Source: Micavibrio aeruginosavorus ARL-13
GTDB lineage: Bacteria; Pseudomonadota; Alphaproteobacteria; Micavibrionales; Micavibrionaceae
Reading direction: 5' to 3'
NCBI RefSeq assembly: GCF_000226315.1
Contig: NC_016026.1
Span: forward strand, 1,426,001 to 1,490,000
Length of the DNA stretch: 64,000 bases
Of this stretch, positions 63,876 through 64,000 are shown piece after piece. Positions within the stretch are counted from its first letter, which is position 1, and every line of letters begins with the position of its first letter. Made by a program: the position numbers and the translations under genes. The notes beneath the pieces are model-generated. The model saw only the letters and a list, made by a program, of their open reading frames with translations. It ran no database searches and was not told the DNA's origin.

Positions 63876-64000
63876 ATGAAAAACGCCGTTATTTTAGCCC
63901 TTTTGATCACGTTTGCCACCCCGTTTACGGGGGCACCCGCATGGGCCCAGACATCTGGGAAAATGGGCGCAAATATGGGCAAAAATATGGATCCAAATGT
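63876..64000 (+). CDS. Start of an exported protein (cut by the right window edge)
   Basis: An ATG at 63876 opens a frame that runs off the end of the window, about 41 codons. The first 24 residues form a good signal peptide (MKNAVILALLITFATPF then TGAPAWA, cleavage before QTSG). The visible mature part is Gly/Asn/Met-rich (GKMGANMGKNMDPN). It is divergent from the M48 gene with only 19 bases between starts. No clear ribosome binding site is visible, so the call rests on the signal peptide. Confidence 0.5.
   Translation, partial: MKNAVILALLITFATPFTGAPAWAQTSGKMGANMGKNMDPN

Overview
The window is ordinary bacterial chromosome, densely packed, with short gaps and many 1-4 base start/stop overlaps. 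It is almost certainly from an alphaproteobacterium. Several gene neighbourhoods typical of that class are present: lysC divergent from ubiG with rodZ/ispG and prfA-prmC nearby; a zinc-ribbon gene beside ftsE-ftsX-ydcF-plsC; a PpiC-type isomerase divergent from secA; aroK-aroB-corC; bolA beside a J-protein gene and cobS-cobT; fdxA-carD and rpoH. G+C in the 60-base lines I counted is near 60% in typical coding DNA. A Micavibrio-like (predatory, Micavibrionales) source is my best guess, but nothing here proves it. I saw no rRNA, tRNA, CRISPR array, transposase, integrase island or prophage; the only tyrosine recombinase is housekeeping XerD.

Layout. 1-8.8 kb: prmC (cut by the left edge), a small membrane protein, prfA, a J-domain protein, ispG, a second J-domain protein, rodZ and lysC. 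8.9-13.2 kb: ubiG, a HIG1-like membrane protein, a pentapeptide-repeat protein, a toxin-type glycosyltransferase candidate and a TlpA-like thioredoxin. 13.2-17.2 kb: an LptM-like lipoprotein, lysA and a TIGR02302-type membrane protein in one operon. 17.2-24.9 kb: zinc-ribbon protein, an ftsE-ftsX-ydcF-plsC-DUF2125 operon, then an opposing mutT-methyltransferase-chorismate mutase operon. 25-33 kb: PpiC isomerase and secA divergent, an FkbM methyltransferase, then corC, aroB and aroK. 33-37.6 kb: a 43-residue membrane peptide, a secreted 606-residue unknown, xerD, accA. 37.6-46 kb: an RCC1-repeat secreted protein, a ribbon-helix-helix protein, bolA, a third J-protein, cobS-cobT, hisS. 46-51.8 kb: deoC with a two-domain ALDH16-like dehydrogenase, then a run of unknown genes ending in a zeta-like P-loop kinase. 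51.8-64 kb: sufE, clpX, a DHH phosphoesterase, phrB, ldcA, a DMT permease, fdxA, carD, a degenerate PPP phosphatase, rpoH, a GNAT acetyltransferase, an M48-LysM lipoprotein protease and the start of an exported protein.

Functional themes are cell envelope and division (ftsEX, rodZ, plsC, ldcA, M48, secA, lptM-like), translation and proteostasis (prfA, prmC, hisS, clpX, three J-proteins, rpoH, PpiC), and amino-acid or cofactor synthesis (lysC, lysA, aroK, aroB, chorismate mutase, ispG, ubiG, sufE, cobST).

The most unusual observations are as follows. Roughly 70-base palindromic elements sit in frame inside two protein genes, one rebuilding a signal peptide and one in the linker of the double aldehyde dehydrogenase, with two related intergenic copies. 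A sharply A+T-rich segment fills the insertion domain of hisS. A seven-bladed, cysteine-paired RCC1 propeller is flanked by three copies of a short Cys module. A PPP phosphatase next to rpoH has lost its metal-binding motifs.
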